NCBI GenBank assembly: GCA_015178975.1
Contig: WHVD01000017.1
Coordinates: 1 to 64,000 of the forward strand
Direction of reading: 5' to 3'
DNA length: 64,000 nt
From: Hysterangium stoloniferum
Lineage: Eukaryota > Basidiomycota > Agaricomycetes > Hysterangiales > Hysterangiaceae
Position numbers and translations under genes: made by a program. The notes beneath the pieces were generated by a model. It was not told the origin of the DNA, ran no database searches, and worked only from the letters and a program-made list of their open reading frames with translations. This document shows positions 1 through 11,394 of the stretch, in pieces (positions within the stretch are counted from its first letter, which is position 1; every line of letters starts with the position of its first letter).

Positions 1-19
1 CACCCAGGTTCCTGCAGTA

Positions 20-2147
20 ATGGCACTTTGTGTCCATCTCCCTGGAGAAAACACTGTAGTTTTTGATGGTGATCAAGGTCCTGCTGAGGCTTTGCAAAGG
101 GCAGAGCATTCAGGGACAACTCTCATGGCTTATTTTGAGCCTAATGCTAAGGACCTCCTTGGATATAATGGACAGCATGCCAAGGATATATTTTATATGG
201 AATTTCCTGAGTATTTCACATTTGTACCCAAGATTAAATCATGGAAGCCACATCAATGTGGCTTTTCCATAGGGTGTATTAATTTTGTTAATATTGCCAC
301 TGGGGAAAGATTCCACCTCTGTACATTGCTTACTGTTGTCAAAGGTGCCACCTCATTTAAACAGCTCAGGACCTTTCAGGGTGAGACTTATCCTACATTT
401 CAACAAGCCTGTGTTGCACATGGTTTGCTTGAAGATGATATCCAGTGGCACATGTGCCTCACAGAAGCTAGTCGCATAGAGTCTGGTTTCAACTTCACAG
501 ATTGTTTGCTATCATTTTGACCATGTCCTCCCCTGCACAACCCCATGAACTCTGGAATGAATTTAAAGCATTTCTTTGTAATGATTTGAAGTTCATACTT
601 CAGTAAGAACATGGCATTCTCAATCCATCACCAAACAGCATTTATAACTTTGGTCTCTATGAGATTGATAAAATCCTCCACTATTCTGGAAAGTCCCTCT
701 CACACTATCCAACTATGCCAAACTGCACTGATGATTGGGATGGGATTATTGGCAACCATCTCATTAAGGAGCAGTCAGATTATGATGTTGATATTGAGCA
801 TGCCAGTGCCCAAGCTAATCTTGAAAAGTGCAATCCTGAACAACAAGCTGCCTTTGAGACTATCATGAAGGCAGTAGATGAGGAGCAGCAGGGCAAATTG
901 TTTTTTGTGAATGGTCCAGGTGGCACTGGCAAGTCCTTTGTATAGAATACTCTGGCACATGCATGTCATGTTAAGGGCTACATTGTGCTTTGTGTGGCAT
1001 ATTCTGGAATTGCATCAATGATTCTCAAGGGTGGTTGCACTTCTCATAGCACATTTTCAATCCCTGTTCCCTGTGAGAAGGTTGCTCTATGTCATATCAA
1101 AAAGGGTTCAGAAAAAGCAGAGTTCATGAAGAAAGTCCAACTGATTATCTGGGATGAAATTCCAATGCAGTCACATTTCACATGTGAGGCAGTTGACAGA
1201 ACCCTGAGGGATTTATTAGACAAGGAGGATCTTCCCTTTGGAGGGATTCCTGTTGCCTGGGGAGGTGACTTTCGGCAGACTTTGCCTGTTGTACCAAAGG
1301 GTTCAAAAGAACAGATCATTGGACAATGTATCCAGAAATCAGAACTGTGGAAGTATATCAAGGTACTGTTCTTGAAAAAGAATATGCAGGTGGACCAGGA
1401 TGATCCAGACAGTCAACAGTTTGCTCAGTGGCTATTGGATATAGGCCATGGAAAGGATTTACCTTTGGATCATACAATGGATATCCTCCCCATATGATCT
1501 GTGGTCCAGAAATGTCTAATATAATTGCCGAAATCTATCCAGACATCCATGTGGATAGAGACCAAAGAGATTGGGAAGATGAAGACTTTTTAGACCAGGC
1601 AATTCTGTGTCCAAGGAATTCAGAAGTAGATGAGATTAATTCAGAACTTCTAAATAAATTCCCTGGAGAGAGTCGTGTGTACCACAGTGCTGATACTGCA
1701 GAGGGAGATAGTGAGACAGAGATGTATCCTGTAGAGTATTTGAACAGCCTGAATTTTGGTGGAATCTCACCAAGTCGACTTGAGGTGAAGCCAGGAGTAC
1801 CTTTGATGCTGTTACGGAACATAGATCCACAGAGGGGGCTTTTCAATGGGACATTAGTGCAACTGGTGAAAATGGAAAATCATTTGCTTCAAGTGTGGAT
1901 TCTACCTGGACCATGTACTGGGAAACTGGCATTTCTTTCACGGATGAAAATAATTACAAATGATGATCAACTGCCATTTAAACTGCATTGTATTCAGTTT
2001 TCAGTGCAGTTGGCATTTGCAATGACAATTAACAAGTCACAGGGGTCTTTGAAAGTGGTGGGAATACATAGATTTGAGAATGGCAGTGTTTGGACATGGG
2101 CAATTGTATGTGGGAACTTTCAAGGGGAAGAAGTTGGAATAGGATAA
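20..2147 (+). pseudogene. Helitron RepHel, helicase half (broken)
   Basis: In the family, the C-terminal PIF1/SF1B helicase unwinds DNA during rolling-circle transposition. Here frame 2 (20-520) holds the conserved stretch between Rep and helicase. Frame 1 then carries Walker A, GPGGTGKS, near 913-936, followed by an in-frame TAG at 943-945. The frame resumes with VLCVAYSGIAS, WDEIPMQ (Walker B-like) and AWGGDFRQTLPVV. A shift near 1490 moves the rest to frame 3: ILCPRNSEVDEIN, then the final motif AFAMTINKSQG near 2015-2045. The last residues drift out of frame compared with copy 2. Two or more frame changes plus one stop make it non-functional, although every helicase motif can be found. 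Confidence 0.88.
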
Positions 2148-2274
2148 AAATATTATTAAAAGAGACAAAGAGAATAGCAATTATAGTGCACAAAGATGTA
2201 TTATTAGATTGAAGTTTAATGTTATTTATTGAATTTGTTTTAATTCAATTTTTCTAACAGTGATTGTGATATGT

Positions 2275-2324
2275 AAATACTTAGAAATACTCAGAAATAC
2301 TTAGAAGTGCTCAGAAATACTTAA
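2275..2324 (+). repeat. five 10-bp tandem repeats
   Basis: Five consecutive units of AAATACTTAG or one/two-base variants lie in the Helitron 3' untranslated tail. Copy 2 has a single AAATACTTAAGAG at the same place, so this is a local expansion in copy 1. Confidence 0.8.
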
Positions 2325-2382
2325 GAGTCATGGATGCAGGGGGTTTGGGGTACTTTGCCCCCAACAAGCTGGAGCCCACAGT

Positions 2383-2407
2383 GGGGCAGTCACAAAGTGA
2401 CTGCCCC
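2383..2407 (+). other. Helitron 3' hairpin, copy 1
   Basis: Perfect 11-bp inverted repeat GGGGCAGTCAC with loop AAA. Helitrons carry a GC-rich hairpin close to their 3' end that acts as the transposition terminator. The preceding CCCCCAACAAGCTGGAGCCC is shared with copy 2. Confidence 0.75.
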
Positions 2408-2470
2408 GCAGCATAGCAAGGGTTCCCAGGCTTGTCATCCAATAAGTTAAAGTAGCATGGTGGGTCTGTG

Positions 2471-3855
2471 GGTGTTTTTAGGCACTGTGAGGGTGCAGAG
2501 CACCCAAACTCCCTCCCGTAAAAGACAATATAAAAGGTACCATCAGCTTAGTCACCTCCTGTATCCTTAGTCAGCACAGAACCAATCTGGATGCTTTTCT
2601 GCACTTGTGGGAGCTTTTTTGATGCTGTGGCAGCTTTTGTGCAAGTGTGGGAGTATTTTGTGACACTCTGTGATGCATGGAATTATTTTAGAAAACCACG
2701 CAAGCATTTTCGGCCATAGCTGCGGGAAGACTGGAAGCCTACTGTAGGGCCTTGAGGCTGTGACGCTTTCTCCCTTCCCTTCCCCTCTCTCTCTCCCCAC
2801 TCTGTGCTCTTTACATTGTAGGTGGCCTACTCACTGGAGTATTTATGAAAGTAGTTGGGTCCATACCCAAGGCACGTTAAGGGCCTCTATTTAATTGTAT
2901 TTAAGTTTGCTTTTTAAATAATTAAATATATTATTCTACAGTTACAATCTGGCCATCCACTGGCCCTGTACCCTTTATATTGGAGGTTCATCTTCTCTGA
3001 AGCTTTCTTAGGCTCTTCAGTCAATATCAAAGGTGTGGTGAGCCTGTACTTATTATTACTTATTTCTTGTTGTTTTTAATGATTAAATAATTTATTTGTA
3101 GTCAAAGTCACCTTTCCAGTAGTTATTCTCATTCATAATCTTCATAGAAGGCTACTCTATAAATTCCAGGTGTGTTTTGTGTTTCCTCATACTGTTTTCC
3201 ATCATTTATGCCTTATTCTTTGCATTTTTGGGCTATTTTAGATCCATTTGTCTGATTTCTTTTTTCCTGGCACTCTCCACTGCTTTTGTGAGTACTCCCT
3301 GTGAGCATAAGTAGAGTATTGAAGGTAAGTCCTGTCCCTGTAATTAATTTCACCATTTATTCCTTAGAAATAATTCATCCAGTTGTCATTGCCTCCATTG
3401 TGTGGCTTTTTGGATTTATTGCCATTTTCTTTCTCCCTGGAAGGTATAAAACACTTCTAGGTTAGTATTGATATCTTCTCTGACAGTGTGAAAATTATTT
3501 ATGGTTTATGTTTTGCTTTTTTGAATTATTTTAACTGAATTCATTCCAATTCTGTCCCTCTCTCTTTACAGGTTTTCCATGTCTGCTGCTGCTACTGCTT
3601 TGTGTTCCAACCTTGGCTTGATTTTTGGTTTGTATTTTCATTGACTCCCAGTTTGGTATTCCAATTGGTGGGAACTCAGCTGGGTTCCAGATAAGCCATA
3701 TAGTGCTCTTTGTGATATATCACACTTGCATTTATTCCTTGAGTGTATTCTTCTACCATTAATTGAACCCCTGAGCGTGATCAGGAGGAGAGCAGAACCG
3801 ATGTAGGGCACAATTGCAGATGACATCACCATCTGACTGCCATTGACATTTAGCT
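2471..3855. other. Non-coding stretch between Helitron copies
   Basis: No convincing coding sequence. A TATA box, TATAAAAG, lies at 2529-2536 and is followed by several intron-like GT...AG segments in AT-rich sequence (for example ends at about 2820, 2940, 3100 and 3570). It could be the promoter and leader of Helitron copy 2, whose coding part begins near 3856, but this is inference. A short pyrimidine run sits at 2770-2800. Confidence 0.4.
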
Positions 3856-6441
3856 GTGGCTCATTATGATGTACCACTCCCTCCTCAACCATTCCCACAT
3901 GCCTCTGTTGTTGCAGGTCCATCTGATGATATCCATTTGTGGCTGCTCCACAACCACCACAGTTGCCTCAGCAAGGTGTGGTTCCTCCTGCACCCCAAAG
4001 TGGGGAGTAGTGCCATGGCAGCATTATGGGATCAGTATGCAAATTTGCCACCATTACAACCTCTTTGGCAGGGTCATCAAGCAGAAAATGTACCTGTTCA
4101 ACCACAGGCCCAAATGCCCAATTAGCACCTGCAGATCAATCTATCCAGCCTACAGTTGGTTCTGCTGCAGTAGCTGCTTTGCGTGCTCGATTGGCTGCTT
4201 TGCCACCATTATGACAACCTGCTGAATGGCATCGTGTACAGGCAAATGCAGCTGCTCAAATTCAGAATCATCCACCATTACAGCAACCTGCTCAACTGCA
4301 GCCACCAATTTTACAGTCAGCACCACATTCGTCCATCTGTACCACTGCACCATGGTCATCCACCTATTTAATGCAGTTCCACCACTTCAGGCACAGGTAC
4401 CCATTTGGCAGTTGGCACTACCACAGCATCACCATCCACCTGTTCATCCAGCAGCAAATGCATAGCAACAGCCACAGTTGGCCCCACCCCCAGCCATTCC
4501 TACACCTGCAGTCATTCTCCCACTTGCCCCACCCCCAGCTATTGCCCCACCTGCAGTTGATGCCCCACCCCCAGCCATTCCAGATCCTGAAGCTATCCCT
4601 CCACTTCCACTTCCTGGTGCACAATTACCCACTGGACAGCAGCCAGTTGTGGAGGCCAGGTTTCCAAGACATGACTTGGGATATATGAAGATACAATGTT
4701 CACACTGTGAAGCTTTACACTGGATGGATGAGTGTCTGACAGTTAGCTCTTGGACAACACCAAAGTTTGGCAAGTGTTGCAAGCAAGGAAAGATCACCCT
4801 TCCAATACTTGAACCAGTCCCTCACACCTTAAGGTCTCTTCTCGAGGATAATGCAGACAATAGTAAGGCATTTTGCAAAAATATTTGTGCATATAATAAT
4901 GCATTTGCATTTATATCACTTGGTGTCAAATTGGATGAGTCTGTCTTGCAAGGTGGTCGGGGCCTATATGTCTTTAAAATACATGGTGGATTGTATCATG
5001 AGCATGGTTCCTTAATCCCATACAGGGAAGATGTATCACCCAGTTATGCTCAGCTTTACATCCATGATCCTGCAGTGGAATGTGAGGATGCACTGGGGCA
5101 TGCATTGCAGATAAGGCAGAATCACAGGGAAAATCAAAATCTAAACAATCAAACCTTTTCTGACTTGCAGGACATGATGGAGCAATATAATCCTTTTATA
5201 GCACTCTCTCGCCAGGCACATGAGTGATTGAGAACACAAGCAGAGACTCCAAGGTTACATGTTAGACTGAGATACAAGGCTTTTACTGATCCCCGACAGT
5301 ACAACCTTCCAACCGGTGATGAACTTGCAGTCATTGTGCCTGGAGATGGTGATACAGGTCGGGGTGACCCAAGGAATATTATTGTTCAGAGAAGGGGAGG
5401 GCCCTTCCATTGATTGCATGAAGAACAGGCCATTTGTACACCCCTTCATTATGTCATGCTCTTTCCCAGGGGTGAGCATGGTTGGTCATGGGACATTCCC
5501 TATGCAAATAACAATTGGCAGCCCCAGGCTGCACAGCAGCATGAACAGGCTGAAGAAGAAGACAAAAGTCATAAGGTGACCCAACGTGAATATTATATTA
5601 TGCCTATCACCTATTTCTTAGAGCAAATGAAGCCAAAACCATTTTTTATGCACAAAAGCTATTCCAACAGTATATTGTTGATGCATGGGCAGTCACAGAA
5701 CAGAGCAGATTGAAGTTTCTGAGTGAAAATTAACCAAGGATACGTGCAGAACTCTACAACCAGGTCATTGATGCTTTTTCAAATGATGATATCAATCCCA
5801 ATAGTATTGGTCAGAGGGTCATACTCCCTTCTTCATTTACTGGCAGTTCAAGGGATATGAGGCAAAGTCTGCAAAATTCTTTTGCAATCGCACGCAAGTA
5901 TGGCAATGCCAGCTGCTTCATCATCATGACTGCTAATCCCAATTGGGAGGAGGTCACCTGTGAATTGCTTCCTGGCCAGACCCCTGCTGATCACCCTGAT
6001 TTGGTCTCACATGTCTTTGCTATCAAAAAGGCTAAAATGCTGAAAATGATTACAGAGGGCCATATCTTTGGTAAAACGGTAGCACATATCCATGTCATTG
6101 AATTCCAAAAGCGGGGTCTTCCACACATGCACTGTCATGTATGGTTTGAGGAGCAGGATAAGCCAAAGACACCTGCAGATATTGATTCAATTATTTCTGC
6201 CTGTTTTCCAGATCCTGAAAAACATCCCAGACTATTTAATTTAGTAGGTCAACTCATGACCCATGGCCCCTGTGGTCTTCATCATCCAAATGCTGCCTGT
6301 ATGGCCAATGGTACATGTGGTAAATTCTTCCCAAAGGATTGGTGTGAAGCCACCATTGTCAATCAGGAAGGCTATCCATTCTACTTTCGTCCCAACAATG
6401 GAAGGGTTTATCAAACTCCCAAGTTCACATATGACAACAGA
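3856..6441 (+). pseudogene. Helitron Rep half (broken)
   Basis: The protein starts with a low-complexity Pro/Gln/Ala region (3856-4640, several frames). The Helitron-like N domain follows at 4640-5713, with CSHCEALHWMDE, FGKCCKQGK, AFAFISLGV and AQLYIHDPAVE, interrupted in frame by TGA at 5225-5227 and 5411-5413. The Rep segment (frame 1, 5740-6441) contains IMTANPNWEEV and EFQKRGLPHMHCHVWF, whose HMH is the HUH metal-binding motif. It stops at YDNR where the Tc1 element entered. The catalytic Tyr pair lies beyond the insertion. Not functional. Confidence 0.88.
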
Positions 6442-6443
6442 TT

Positions 6444-6634
6444 CAGTGAGGGACAAAACCCTTCCAATGATTTTTAGTTGTGCAAAGATTATTGAATAAC
6501 TCAAGAACCACTGTAGATACAGACCTGAAATTTGGTGGTTGGTTAGGTCTACATGTTATCTATATGCCTTAAAAATATTATGACATAAGCATTAGTATTT
6601 CCGATGCTATAAATAAAATAATAATAAAATCACA
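6444..6634 (+). repeat. left 191-bp terminal inverted repeat of the Tc1 element
   Basis: Pairs with 7814-8004 with only scattered mismatches. Directly inside it, 6635-6652 reads TTGGAAGGGTTTTGTCCC, the inverse of the terminal block. The left terminal module is therefore itself bounded by inverted repeats. The right end lacks this inner copy. Confidence 0.85.
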
Positions 6635-6792
6635 TTGGAAGGGTTTTGTCCCAGTCACATGATTAACACAAAACCTTATTGATTATCAGCAAATAATGTT
6701 TTGTTTAATTATGTGACCTGTCAAAATTAGATATATATATAGCTGTTCACTTTTTAGTTCAACAACATCCCCACAACTCAACATTCTACACC

Positions 6793-7790
6793 ATGAAAGC
6801 TCTTACTCCTCCTCAGGTTGCCACATTCTCATTTTGCTCAATAAGGGCAAGTCTACTTCTCAGATCTCTGCAACCACTGGCAGAGATCTGTTTACTATAT
6901 CCAGAATTCACTCTACCCATTGCCCATCACTTGCCAAAGCACCTGGTGGCCATCCATGCAAGCTTTCTCCCTCAGATATTCATTATTCCCTCTAACAAAT
7001 CACTGCTCAGAAGGCAGAACATGCCACTGAGTGACCAAAATCCTTCAAAATATGACTGGAGACTCCATTTCAGTGAAGAATGTTCATAGAGCACTCAAGA
7101 AGGCTGGAATGAGGGCTGTGGTGGGGAGAAAAGGCCTTGACTCACTAAAAGGCATAGGAAGGCAAGGATAGACTCTGCTCTGGCACACAAGGACTGGACT
7201 GTGGATGATTGGAAGAGGGCTGTTTGGTTAGATGAGACAAAAATCAATTGTTTGGAGTCAGATGGGAGGAAGTAGGTGTGGAAAAGGGCAGGAGAGGGGC
7301 TCAGTGATAGGGTGGCTGAGGGTACAATCAGGTTTGGAGGAGGAAATCTGATGTTGTGAGGCTGTATGTTGTGGGAAGGACCAGGATATTCCACCAAAAT
7401 TGATGGAAGGATGGATGCTGACCTTTATGTTAGCATTATGGAAGATGAACTTCAAGAAATCATGGAGTATTATGGCAAGAACACAGGGAATGTGGTATTT
7501 CAGCAAGACAATGACCCCAAACACAAGAGCAAAAAGGCCACCAATTGGTTTAAAGACAATGGATTTGTGGTCATAGTATGACCACCTCAGTCTTCTGACC
7601 TTAATCCAATTGAACACCTCTGGTATTACCTCAAAAGGAGGCTGGGTGGCACCCAAGAGTATTCATGAGTTGTGGGAGAGGGTTCAGACAGAGTGGGAGA
7701 AGATCCCTGCCTCTATTTGTCAGAACTTGATAGAGAGTATGCCTAGAAGGTTTGAGGCTGTTTTGAAGCCAAGGGAGGCTATACCAACTA
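6793..7790 (+). pseudogene. Tc1-family transposase (DD34E), broken
   Basis: The cut-and-paste transposase is recognisable in pieces. Around 6846-6980 (frame 3) a helix-turn-helix segment reads STSQISATTGRDLFTISRI. Around 7366-7640 (frame 1) the catalytic core gives VVFQQDNDPKHKSK and, after an in-frame TGA at 7579-7581, PPQSSDLNPIEHLWYYLKR. The D of QQD and the E of NPIE are separated by exactly 34 residues. The TGA stands where relatives have Trp (TGG). A frameshift follows near 7660 and further stops occur before 7790. The start is not defined. Confidence 0.88.
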
Positions 7791-7813
7791 GATTGTTTAA
7801 TTTGTATTCTTTT

Positions 7814-8004
7814 TGTGATTTTATTAGTGTTTTATTTATAGCATGGGAAATACTAATGCTTATTTCATAATATTTTAAGGGCATATAGATAACATATAGA
7901 CCTAACCAACCTCCAAATTTCAGGTCTGTATCTACAGTAGTTCTTGAGTTATTCAAGAATCTTTGCACAACTAAAAATCATTGGAAAGGTTTTGTCCCTC
8001 ACTC
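7814..8004 (-). repeat. right 191-bp terminal inverted repeat of the Tc1 element
   Basis: Reverse complement of 6444-6634. It ends CCCTCACTC followed by the target TA. Confidence 0.85.
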
Positions 8005-9939
8005 TATGTTGTTCCTTACTCTCCTATTTTGCTTCTCACTTTGAGTGCCATATCAATGTAAAGTTGCTCTTTACCAATAGATCAATGAAGTACATGCATA
8101 AATACTGCTACAAGGGCCCTGATCGCACAACTATGGAGGTTGGAAAGACACCAGATGAGATTAAACAGTATCTTGATGCACAATATGTTAGTGCACATGA
8201 GTCTGTCTGGCAATTAATGCGCAATGAACTCCACACCCACATTCCTGCAGTAATGGGACTTCATGTCCACCTCCCTGGGGAAAACATTGTCATTTTTGAT
8301 GCCAATCAAGGTCCTGCTGAGGCTTTACAAAGGGCAGAGCATGCTGGCACAACTCTAATGGCTTATTTTGAAGCTAATGCCAAGGATCTCATTGGCTACC
8401 GCCATTCTAGGGACACATTGAATCTGGATTTTCCTGAGTATTTTACATTTGTAGCTAGGACTAAATCATGGAAGCCATGTCAAAGTGGTTTTCCATAGGA
8501 CACATCCATTTTGTCAATGCTGCCAGTAGTGAAAGATTCCACCTCCGTACATTGCTCACTGTGGTCCAAGGTGTCACCTCATTTGAAAATATAAGGACTT
8601 TTCAGGGTGAGACCCATCCCACATTTCAACTAGCCTGTTTTGCACGTGGTTTGCTTGAAAATGACTGCCAGTGGAACATGTGCCTCAGAGAAGCCAGTCA
8701 CATACAGCCTGGCCTTCTGGCACATGCATGTCATGCCAAGGGCTACATTGTGCTTTGTGTGGCATCTTCTGGAATTGCATCAATGATTCTCAAGGGTGGT
8801 TGCACTTCTCATAGCACATTTTCAATCCCTGTTCCCTGTGAGAAGGTTGCTCTATGTCATATCAAAAAGGGTTCAGAAAAAGCAGAGTTCATGAAGAAAG
8901 TCCAACTGATTATCTGGGATGAAGTTCCAATGCAGTCACATTTCACATGTGAGGCAGTTGACAGAACCCTGAGGGATTTATTAGACAAGGAGGATCTTCC
9001 CTTTGGAGGGATTCCTGTTGCCTGGGGAGGTGACTTCCAGCAGACTTTGCCTGTTGTACAACATGCCTCTAAAGAACAGATTATTGGTGAATGTATTCAA
9101 AAATCTCAACTCTGGAACCATGTCAAGGTACGTTTCTCGAAAAGAATATGTGGGTTGATCAGCATGATCCACACAGTGATCAAGTTTCTCAGTGGCTCTT
9201 AGATGTAGGCCATGGAAAGGATTTACCTTTGGATCATACAATGGACATCCCTCCTCATATGATCTGTGGTCCAGAAGTGTCTGATCTAATTGCTGAGATA
9301 TATCCAGACATCCATGTGGATGGAGACCAAAGAGATTGGCAAGATGGAGACTTCTTAGACTGTGCTATTCTGTGTCCTAGGAATTCAGATGTGGAAGAAA
9401 TTAATTCAGAACTTCTGAATAGATTCCCTGGAGTGAGTCGTGTCTACCACAGTGCTGACACTGCAGAGGGTGACATGGAGGTAGAAGTCTATCCTGTGGA
9501 ATATTTAAATAGTCTCAACTTTGGTGGAATCTCACCAAGTCGACTTGAGATGAAGCCAGGAGTACTTTTAATGCTACTATGGAACATAGATCCACAGATG
9601 GGACTTTTCAATGGCATAAAATTGCGACTACTGAAAATGGAAAGTCATTTGCTTTTGGTGTGGATCTTAACTGGACCATGTGCTGGGGAAGAGGCATTTA
9701 TTTCAAGGATTAAAATCATTACCAATGATGATGAACTCCCTTTTAAACTTCATCGGGTTCAGTTTCCAGTACGACTGGCATTTGCAATGACAATTAACAA
9801 GTCACAGGGACAGTCTTTGAAATTAGTAGGATTAGATTTGAGAAAAGCTGTGTTTGGACATGGGCAAATGTATGTAGGACTTTCAAGGGGAAGAAGTTGG
9901 ATTAGGGTTAAAATACTATTAGAGAAGGAGTCAAAGTGA
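8005..9939 (+). pseudogene. Helitron Rep end plus helicase, copy 2 (Walker A deleted)
   Basis: After the Tc1 insertion the frame continues with HFECHINVK and MKYMHKYCYKGPDR. The Y-x3-Y there corresponds to the two catalytic tyrosines of the Y2 Rep nuclease. A frameshift lies near 8498 (stop after QSGFP). The second frame runs from HIHFVNAASSERFHL directly into LLAHACHAKGYIVLCVASSG at about 8711. Compared with copy 1, about 460 bp including Walker A is missing. A third frame (9091-9939) carries AWGGDF, ILCPRNSDVEEIN and AFAMTINKSQGQSLK and ends with an apparently complete C-terminus. Without Walker A the helicase cannot bind ATP in the normal way. Confidence 0.88.
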
Positions 9940-10173
9940 ACTGCAAATATAGTGTACAAAGATGTATTATTAGATTGAGAATTTGATATATTTTGATTGT
10001 TTTTTTCCTGACAATGATTGTATTAGATAGTTAAGAGTTGTGGATGTGGGGGGGTTTGCATAGCAAAGTGGTGGGGTAGGTCATTTTGATTGTGATAAAT
10101 ACTTAAGAGTTGTCAACATGGGGGGGTTGGGGGGTGAAGGCCCCCAACAAGCTGGAGCCCGCAGCAAAGTTGT

Positions 10174-10199
10174 GGGGCTGGTCGCAAAGCGGCCGCCCC
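10174..10199 (+). other. Helitron 3' hairpin, copy 2 (decayed)
   Basis: Counterpart of the hairpin at 2383-2407 with the same AAA loop: GGGGCTGGTCGC pairs with GCGGCCGCCCC with one bulge and one G-U pair. Confidence 0.65.
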
Positions 10200-10296
10200 A
10201 CAGCATAGCAAGGGTTTCTAAGCTTGTCATATAGGTTAAGTCACATTGGTGGGTCCAGGGTGCTGCTTAGTCACTAATTGGTCAGCATTGGTCAGC

Positions 10297-10410
10297 ATCT
10301 GCGAGCAAAGTGAGCAGCCAGGTTCCCATGGTCTGTATCTGCAAGCAAAGTGAGCAGCATAGGTTCCCATGGTCACCTGCGAGTGAAGCGAGCCTAAGCT
10401 TTCCCATGGT
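10297..10410 (+). repeat. three diverged ~38-bp tandem units
   Basis: Three units, each with a core like CTGCGAGCAAAGTGAGCAGC followed by a TTCCCATGG block; the third is the most diverged. Confidence 0.7.
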
Positions 10411-10470
10411 GTTATGGTCACAGATGTTGTGCCTGTCACCAGTTTGTTTCTCAATCATGCTCCTATCTTT

Positions 10471-10918
10471 GTGTGTGTACCCTTTCCTTCTCTCTTTGTC
10501 CTCCTCTACTCATCCTCCTCTCTCTTTCCTCCAGTTGGTACATGTACCGTTTCCTTCTCTCTTTGTCCTCTGATCAACCTGCTTTCTCTTTCCTCCAGTT
10601 GGTGCATGTACCATTTCCTGCTCTCTCCATCCTGCTCTGATCAGCCTCCTCTCCCTTTTCTCCAGGAGGTGCATGTACCATGTCTTTCTCTCTTCATCCT
10701 CCTCTGATCAGCCTCCTTTCTCTTTCCTCTAGGCGGTGTGTGTACCATTTCCTTCTCTCTCTGTCTTGCTCTGATCGGCCTTTTCTCTCTTTCCTACAGT
10801 CGGTGCATGTACACTTTCCTCCTCTCTTCATCTCCCTGATTGGCCTCCTCTTTCCTCCAGGATGTGTGTATACCCATTCCTCCTCTTTGTCCCCTTCTGA
10901 TCAGTCTCCTCTCTATGG
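10471..10918 (+). repeat. minisatellite, seven ~65-bp units, pyrimidine-rich
   Basis: Seven units start near 10471, 10537, 10601, 10668, 10735, 10802 and 10861. Each opens with a GGTGCATGTACC-like block and continues with C/T-rich sequence containing TCTGATCAGCCTCC and TTTCCTCCAG. The strand is strongly pyrimidine-biased. Long open frames across it are a by-product of composition. Confidence 0.88.
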
Positions 10919-11018
10919 TGGGAGATAAAACTTGTTCTGGTTGATGAGCCATGTTGGTAGAGGAGGAGGAAAAATATGGTGGCTTTGGAGGACCAGTTAT
11001 GACCCATTCCCTGGCTTC

Positions 11019-11370
11019 TCAGGGCAGGTTACAGATACAAAATGTGGTAATATGACCTAGAAGACCACAATAGTGACAGTGACCTTCATTGATGGGATCA
11101 TACCAATGAAAATATTTGTTACCTTCTAAAATAGGTGGTGGAGTAGTGCCTGGCCTATAACTGGGTTGTTTCCAAACATTCCCATACTTTGGACCAGCTG
11201 CATATGTAACATTGACTGGCTCAGATTTCATAGCAATGGTAGAGGAAGTGACATCAGAAAGAAAGAGTTCATATTTGGCAGTGAGAATGGAAGTACAAAT
11301 GTTGTGGTAGGAATGGTGACAGTTTATGAGGAGGACATCCAATGTTTGACAATGATTGATGGCACAATCC
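11019..11370 (-). pseudogene. retroelement gag-like fragment with CCHC knuckle
   Basis: On the minus strand the frame contains a Pro/Gly/Tyr-rich segment followed by CHYCGLLGHITTFC, a perfect C-x2-C-x4-H-x4-C zinc knuckle typical of Gag nucleocapsid. No LTR or pol is attached. The upstream part of the same open frame belongs to the neighbouring Tc1 remnant. Family not determined. Confidence 0.5.
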
Positions 11371-11394
11371 AAAAATATGAGGTGCTGGCAAGTA

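Larger units (their letters stand above)
1..2470 (+). mobile_element. Helitron copy 1, 3' part only
   Basis: The window opens inside a rolling-circle transposon of the Helitron superfamily; the Rep nuclease half lies upstream of base 1. What remains is the region between Rep and helicase, the PIF1-type helicase, a 3' untranslated tail and a terminal hairpin. Similarity to the second copy (3.9-10.3 kb) continues about 60 bp beyond the hairpin, so the exact 3' terminus (family consensus CTRR) is not fixed. No CTRR was found in the expected place. Confidence 0.85.
6444..8004 (+). mobile_element. Tc1/mariner element, 1,561 bp, in Helitron Rep
   Basis: Both ends read inward as (C/G)AGTGAGGGACAAAAC. 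The right flank is TA (8005-8006) and the left flank TT (6442-6443), probably a mutated TA duplication. Removing the insert rejoins the Helitron frame as DNR-Y-VVPY, the expected Rep sequence. The element carries a Tc1-type transposase remnant, so superfamily assignment is firm. Confidence 0.9.
3856..10277 (+). mobile_element. Helitron copy 2, split by a Tc1/mariner element
   Basis: Nearly the full length of a Helitron: proline-rich N-terminus, Helitron-like N domain, HUH Rep, helicase and 3' hairpin. A 1.56-kb Tc1/mariner element sits inside Rep (6444-8004). Coding similarity to copy 1 is roughly 80% except for one near-identical tract. A candidate 3' end CTAA followed by T occurs at 10274-10278, fitting CTRR|T, but copy 1 does not confirm it. 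Confidence 0.85.

Noticed and set aside
2383-2407. Hairpin as a bacterial rho-independent terminator
   Set aside because: No T-tract follows; it sits at a Helitron 3' end in a fungal context.
10414-10928. Overlapping plus-strand open frames of 80-97 residues
   Set aside because: They run through the pyrimidine-rich minisatellite; Ser/Leu/Pro composition follows from the repeat unit.
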